64,000 nt of DNA from Hermatobates lingyangjiaoensis (taxonomy: Eukaryota; Arthropoda; Insecta; Hemiptera; Hermatobatidae): contig JAPFBL010000068.1 in assembly GCA_026182355.1 (NCBI GenBank), positions 930,001 to 994,000 of the forward strand, read 5' to 3'. The position numbers and the translations under genes are program-made. The notes under the pieces are model-generated. The model did not search any database. It had not been told where the DNA came from and saw only the letters and a program-made list of their open reading frames with translations. Below are positions 58,871-64,000 of the stretch, one piece after another; position 1 is the stretch's first letter; each line of letters begins with the position of its first letter.

Positions 58871-59455
58871 TTCTTAATGTAACTTTGGTACTGCAATCGG
58901 GGATCTAATTGAGTATTTGGACTCGAAACAATCATTAAAAGTGAGACCATGGGAGCACAATCTAACCAATATAATAATTTTTTATACATATAATATATAT
59001 AATAATACATATAATCTTCCTAGAGACAGCCCTGACTAGGACTCTCATTAGTACTGCCTGATACCCCTCCAAATGCATTAGTCACATTGGCCATTTACAT
59101 TATGAGCAGTTATAAAAGCTTACTTTTATGTACCTCTGAAGGTACCAACTTGTTAATCTTAGATTTTTTGAAGACGAACGACGTCTAATGCCGGTTGAAG
59201 GACTGATACTCCTATATAAGAGGTATGAGGCATCATCTACTAATGTGAAGTTAATAGCTAAATCAATAGTTACATTCGTGATCTTAACGTGATATAAACG
59301 CGCAACTTTCTGATCTGATGTGTAAGAAGATAAACACATTATAACTACCAATTGAGCGAAGAACAATAATACAGTTTAAGATTAGTTACTTTCTTCAAGG
59401 AGACTTAGTGACATTGATAAACAGAAAACAAAAATTAAACATCTCAGTGATATCT
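58871..59455. other. AT-rich DNA, no gene seen
   Basis: No recognisable element. Confidence 0.4.
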
Positions 59456-59489
59456 GATCTGACGATGAACTGCTGTTCAAAATGTAATC
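59456..59489 (+). ncRNA. Hammerhead-like fold with AAA core variant
   Basis: GAT (59456-59458) pairs with ATC (59487-59489). CTGACGA (59459-59465), T, a perfect GAAC/GTTC stem with TGCT loop, AAA for GAA, ATGT and A. Degraded at G12 and in the palindrome. Confidence 0.5.
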
Positions 59490-59589
59490 CTGAGTAAGCA
59501 TTTTGTTCTGTCCCGTGTTCTGTTCAATTTTACCTTTTATGAGCATCGATTTTTTTTTTTTTTTAATAAATATATATATATATCAATTA

Positions 59590-59747
59590 CATGGAACTAT
59601 TCTTCGAACTGAATAAACTACAATTTTCAAAACAACATACAGAAAGAAATCACTGACCTCATACTACGAGTATATTTCGATGTCCTCATCGTCAGGAATA
59701 AATGTGAATCGCTCCAAAGGCTGATAACGATATATATATATATATTC
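59590..59747 (-). mobile_element. Family E element, copy 2
   Basis: The minus strand has CAGCCTTTGGAGCGATTCAC, CTGACGA (59685-59691), T and a short hairpin to GAAATATAC. Same order and the same (TA)n junction as 33580-33742. Confidence 0.7.
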
Positions 59748-61043
59748 ATAGTAATAATAAAAATGCTTTTCCTTTCATGATCCTAAGTTTAACAATTTTT
59801 GAGGGTTTAGGTCTTATGATTTAAACAACTTCATTCCCCAATGTTTCAACATATATTTATGTCCTTCTCAGGGCTGAAAACATGTTTTTACAATTAGCAC
59901 TATTCCTTTGTGCTAATAACAATTTTAGTTATTGTTTACATTTATACATAATCTAGGTTTAAATTTATAAATAAAGGGTAACTGGAAAGGCAGTAATTGA
60001 TAAACGGGTATGACAACTATGGAGTCTCACATTACAATATGGTTTTACGTTTTATCAGAACTACAGAGATAAATATTTGTTTACCTCGGAAATTAGTTCT
60101 ATTTACAATATTTCATTTAATAAACCATGTAGTGTAATGAACAGAGAATTGTATGTTGAAAATTGAACAAATTTCCGAGATAAGCTTATAAGATCTTAGT
60201 AGTTCTGAAAAATGTAAAACCACATTTCAATGTCATACCAGATTATCAGATACTACCTTTCTAGTTACCCAATGTTTACTCAAAATACATGATTTTCACT
60301 TTTCCTAGATTTGAAGATATCTTTTATTGCTGTTAGTCATATAGTTAGTTCATGATGGTACATAGTAGCCGATGTATTATATTTTTGAAATGAATATAAG
60401 AATAAGGGGCAACATTAATGCTATTATTTCAGTTTTAGAAACGTAATAACTTAGTATTTGATTAATCCTTAGTCGATTAGGGAAATTGTTACATGAGCCG
60501 TGATGTTAGCATTGGTCCCGGACAAGGCATTAGGAATGCGTACTAACAGATACAATCTAATTCCCGATTCCATGCATCTATGTCACGCGAACAAGAAACA
60601 GACGGTATTTACCAATCAATAACTTCTGTTTCTTGAACAGATAGACCATATCCAACTGCTAGTATGAAATGAAATCACCACGAGTCAGTATTGTTTTATG
60701 CAGAATTACTGAAAAGAACGCAATGAAATAAAGGACTTCCAATGAAAACACTTGGATGGAGGCTTGTTTTCAGTTATTGTTGACGTGAAATATTATAATT
60801 CAAATATAAAAGAATAATTATTTAATATTTTTATGCAATATTAACGTACTAAGGAGATAGTTAATTTGGAGAATAGTTTTCTATTGTAGAACCAACTGAT
60901 AGTGATAGAATCAAGCAAGAAAATTTTTTTGAAATTCTATCGTTAAGAATGTAAAATTGGTGCCTATTTTTAAACAATTAAAATCAAAATATCTTAAAAA
61001 TATATGACATTAAAAGAAATATGAAAAGTCATAATCATGATGA
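59748..61043. other. AT-rich DNA upstream of the PLE fragment
   Basis: No reverse-transcriptase motif or other PLE 5' sequence could be recognised here in any frame, so the PLE copy that follows appears 5'-truncated at about 61.04 kb. Confidence 0.5.
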
Positions 61044-61736
61044 AAAAAGGAAAAAATCATACAAAGAATAATAAACGAAAGAAGAAATAAACACAATACT
61101 AACAGTACAACACCGGGAGTAACGAACAGATACGCATCTTTAACTTACATAGGTAAACCTAGCGAAAAAATTGCGACTCTTCTAAGAAAATATTCATTAA
61201 AAATAGGTTATAAAACGAATAACACTATAAGCCAAATCACAAACAACACAACAGAGAACAAAGATAACAAATTCGAAAAAAGCGGAATATACAGGATTAA
61301 ATGCAAAGATTGCGGTAAAAACTACATCGGGCAAACGGGAAGGACACTAAAAGACAGATTCAAAGAACACATTAAAGACTACACCAACAACACAAACAGA
61401 TCAAACTACGCACACCACTTAAACAAATTTGGACATAACCCAGACAGTATGGAAAACACAATGGACTTACTACAGACGGGACAAAAAGGACAACGAATGA
61501 ACATACAGGAACAAATAGAAATATATAAACATAAAATGACAGACAATATAATCAATGAACAAACAAACCACCAAACCGACATTTTAACAAAACCACTAAT
61601 AACATTTAAAAGACGACACAAGGAACTAGAAATAGATAATGAAATAAGCAATAAAAGAAAAAAAAACATAACAATTAAAGAAATAGAAAAAAAAAAAAAA
61701 ATTACCTACACACACAACACTGATTACACAATGTAA
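61044..61736 (+). pseudogene. Penelope-like element, 3' ORF fragment with GIY-YIG endonuclease
   Basis: An uninterrupted 230-codon frame with no stop or frameshift. Residues about 23-58 (NRYASLTYIGKPSEKI...) match the linker that follows the reverse transcriptase in PLEs (the TY(I/V)xGxSEKI region). Residues 81-96 contain GIYRIKCKDCGKNYIG, a complete GIY-YIG signature with the Cys pair seen in PLE endonucleases. It is followed by GRTLKDRFKEH, with the conserved Arg and His, and a Lys-rich C-terminus (KRRHKE, a run of lysines). GIY-YIG nucleases cut target DNA for priming. The RT domain is missing, so this is a 5'-truncated dead insertion although the reading frame is intact. That fits a fairly recent insertion. 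It differs in lineage from the fragment at 32.3-32.7 kb. Confidence 0.9.
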
Positions 61737-61970
61737 ATACTATATATAGGTAGGTTATAGGAAAACAACACACACAGTCAGTTAGGTGCTCTTGAAGATG
61801 GGATCCAGGCGGACCCGAAACCGGTCGAGCTTTACAGAGACTTTACGAGGTATGACGGAATGTATTATTACTAATTCTAAGACACAAGAAAGATGTCCTT
61901 TTGTACTGGACGATAAGCTTTCAAACATCTGTTCCAAAAGAACGGGCATCATCAGCAGAAGAAGAAGAAA
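61737..61970 (+). mobile_element. PLE 3' terminal region
   Basis: This follows the PLE stop codon with a short TATATATAGG, a (CA)n-like patch, the hammerhead-like site at 61788-61830 and, in the opposite orientation, a CTGATGATG...GAAAGC block (about 61908-61961). Opposed copies of the motif in one terminal region fit the mixed-orientation terminal repeats of PLEs. The outer boundary is not defined. Confidence 0.6.
61788..61830 (+). ncRNA. Hammerhead-like fold in the PLE 3' region
   Basis: GCTC (61788-61791) pairs perfectly with GAGC (61827-61830). The core reads TTGAAGA (61792-61798) instead of CTGAAGA, then one T, a GGG/CCC plus TCC/GGA stem with one bulged A and AGGC loop, GAA (61817-61819), the palindrome ACCGGT (61820-61825) and C at the cleavage position. 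Changing C3 to U is expected to abolish catalysis. This site directly links the fold seen elsewhere in the window to a PLE. Confidence 0.65.
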
Positions 61971-63030
61971 AAAGGTATAACTAACCGAAAACATTGAAGG
62001 TTGATACTGAAAAAGCAATATCAAAACAATTATTTTGAGGAGTAGAATAAGAAAAAGCACAGCACACTCCATTGAATGACAATCCATCAAAAAGCACCCC
62101 AGCTAAAAAAAAGAAGGCTAGGTGAAGAAAAAAAAAACGAAATATGAATGATTGTATCAGGAAAATCACTTTAGGGTCAACCCCGAGAAGACACGTTGGA
62201 AAAACGGAAACTAAAATGATAGATGTCAGGGTCAAAGAGGTGTCCAGCTAAAATAGGGCGTACTTGAGCTGAAGAACAAAATGTCTATTTATGAATTATT
62301 AATAAACCCTCCAATAGAAACACTTACATAACTGGTCGACAGGGATGCGTTGTCTAAACAAATAATACATGATTATGGAATTGTATGAATTAGCAAATTA
62401 AAAACATTAACTTTACTGGAGTGGTGTAAATCATAGACTGCTATATTAAATTTATTGTTCTAACAATAAAATTATATTCATAATTATATATTTCCATTAT
62501 AAAAGGTAGATGCTTAATAAGCAATCTCAGTTGACAGAGTAAATATTTGTTTAAACAGAGAGAAGATTATATGATATTAGAGAAGTTAATATCTGACACA
62601 TGCCATTTTAACAGAAGCAAAGACTGAATCATGCCTCAGGCTAAATCAAACTCGTATGAACATAAATCTGAACTTGATAGATGTTAACAACTTCCATTCA
62701 AATATCCAGCTTATTCCTGACTAACGAAATTTTGCATCATAAATAGCCTTTGAAAAAGTAATCAAAACGATGGAAGAATAGAACCGATTAAAGTTTGTAC
62801 CCTACAAATATCTCTGTTCATTATAATTATGACATTATTATAATTAAATATGTCAACAGTTTCGTCTAACTTGTTCTTAATAAATAACAATATTCATTTA
62901 CTACAATAGACAATGTCCACAAATACGTCACTTTGTTTTACTGAAGTTTGATATATAGCAATTAAGTGCAAATTATGAAATGTATATTGACCGAAGTTTT
63001 AATTGTCTTAGTCTTATGACTTTGTATATG
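61971..63030. other. AT-rich DNA, no gene seen
   Basis: Purine-rich 62040-62150; otherwise no recognisable element. Confidence 0.4.
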
Positions 63031-63190
63031 TCCTCAGAGAGGACATTAAGGCGTCAGTTATGAGACCGTAAGATGTCAAGTAGTCGATTTATACTACCAT
63101 TTCCAAATACTCTTGAGTTAGGCAAACTGTATGACTCCCAATGTAGAAACAACTCAGTACTGTGGCTTGCTTATTACTAAAATGGGTGCC
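63031..63190 (+). mobile_element. Degraded copy of the tRNA-derived SINE
   Basis: TCCTCAGAGAGGACATTAAG, CTCTTGAGTTAGGCAAA, GACTCCCAATGTAGAA and ACTGTGG follow the order of the SINE body at about 29038-29170. The tRNA head and tail are missing. Divergence is high, showing the family has been active over a long period. Confidence 0.7.
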
Positions 63191-64000
63191 AAATGATAAA
63201 TGAGTCAAAAATCCGCCCTTAAAACCACACACTAAAAGGTGAAAGACGATAGTTGTTCGCATTTGAAAACAAAGATATATGGGAGGTAGTACAATACTAT
63301 TGCAACAATGAGTAACTGATTTCATTACCTGTCTTCTGATTAATAAATCATATCAATACATTTATTATTTTAATAATTGTTGCAAAGTGGCTTTAAGAAC
63401 ACCCAATACTTTTACATCTAATAAAATTTAATATATATTCCTTAGCTTATATGAATATTACAGAGTGACTGAGAAGAAACATCGTATTTCAAATAATTGT
63501 GGTTCCTACAATGTTGGTTTATTTTCTTAATATATTGTGGTTAAATCCCCAATTAGTTTTACAAATTCTTACTGATAGATCAACAAGTTACATTTTGGCA
63601 ACTACTGGAGGCAGGTAACGAACTTTAAAGATCATATGGACGATCATATGGATTTATATAAAAAAACATACTAAGTAACGAAATGCCGGCCAGAATTAAG
63701 ACAATTATTTACCTATTGAATGTGAATTAGATACTGACCGAGACAGTCATCATTCTTGGTACTATGTGTTACATATGTACCTATATCTTGTTACATTGGT
63801 ACTTGCTACTTTGTCATGACTATACTTCAGCTTTTGTGATCCCAAGGTTTCTAATTATTCCTCACCTGGTCACTTACTGCCCTTATGACAATGTTAAATA
63901 TTTGATTTCCGTATAATATGGATTGAGTCAGGATTATACTATCACTTTTTTTTGGCGGCTTGAAGCAGACAGACATTGTATGATAGGAACACCTTGCCAT
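63191..64000. other. AT-rich DNA, no gene seen
   Basis: No recognisable element up to the window end. Confidence 0.4.

Noticed and set aside
59660..59695. Classical hammerhead on the minus strand
   Set aside because: CTGACGA and GAAA are present, but stem II uses bases that should be core, and stem I strands do not pair; listed only as a family E relic.

Overview
This window looks like non-coding animal (probably invertebrate) nuclear DNA. It is strongly AT-rich and full of (TA)n microsatellites. No host exon, canonical tRNA, rRNA or prokaryote-style operon can be supported. Two remnants of Penelope-like retroelements (PLEs), one tRNA-derived SINE with a perfect 12-bp target-site duplication (TSD), one SINE-like 163-bp insertion with a 15-bp TSD, and hAT/Tigger-like DNA-transposon ends point to a metazoan. 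The phylum cannot be fixed from the sequence alone.

The dominant theme is PLE biology. The 3' part of a PLE ORF with an intact-looking GIY-YIG endonuclease domain lies at 61044-61736 (+). About 50 bp after its stop is a hammerhead-ribozyme-like fold. A second, frameshifted GIY-YIG fragment (32278-32683, -) is enclosed by about 45-bp inverted repeats next to (TA)n tracts. Across the window, often beside (TA)n, are foldback elements and single relics that share one design: a 3-4 bp stem I, a CTGANGA-type core, one extra base, a short hairpin, GAA (or AAA), a 4-6 nt palindrome in place of stem III, one H base, then the other strand of stem I. Loci with complementary stem I strands are 8081-8114, 22113-22149, 33458-33495, 33766-33798, 35565-35603, 50341-50403, 50414-50476, 59456-59489 and 61788-61830. 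This matches what is known of small PLE-associated hammerheads thought to work as dimers. The best copy is the 188-bp palindrome at 50315-50502, which has one hammerhead on each strand.

Layout. 0-7 kb: unique AT-rich DNA, a GC-richer island (1.4-1.8 kb), a five-copy 89-bp tandem array, a 365-bp foldback, a 389-bp DNA transposon with 14-bp terminal inverted repeats, and a 0.28-kb repeat present twice. 8-15 kb: a hammerhead locus, a decayed 70-bp minisatellite, and mostly unique DNA. 15-22 kb: islands and the A and B foldback families. 22-31 kb: mostly unique DNA, Tigger and hAT ends, and the young SINE. 32-36 kb: a dense PLE/foldback cluster. 36-50 kb: a small SINE-like insertion, a large decayed satellite (38.7-39.5 kb), islands and relics. 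50-59 kb: the perfect foldback, a 0.5-kb polypyrimidine tract, islands, and (GA)n. 59-64 kb: the PLE 3' end and an old SINE copy.

A second theme is about 15 GC-richer islands of 0.2-0.5 kb. Most have a purine/G-rich left flank and a pyrimidine/C-rich right flank on the + strand. They are unique sequence and may be cis-regulatory islands in a gene desert or long intron. That is inference.
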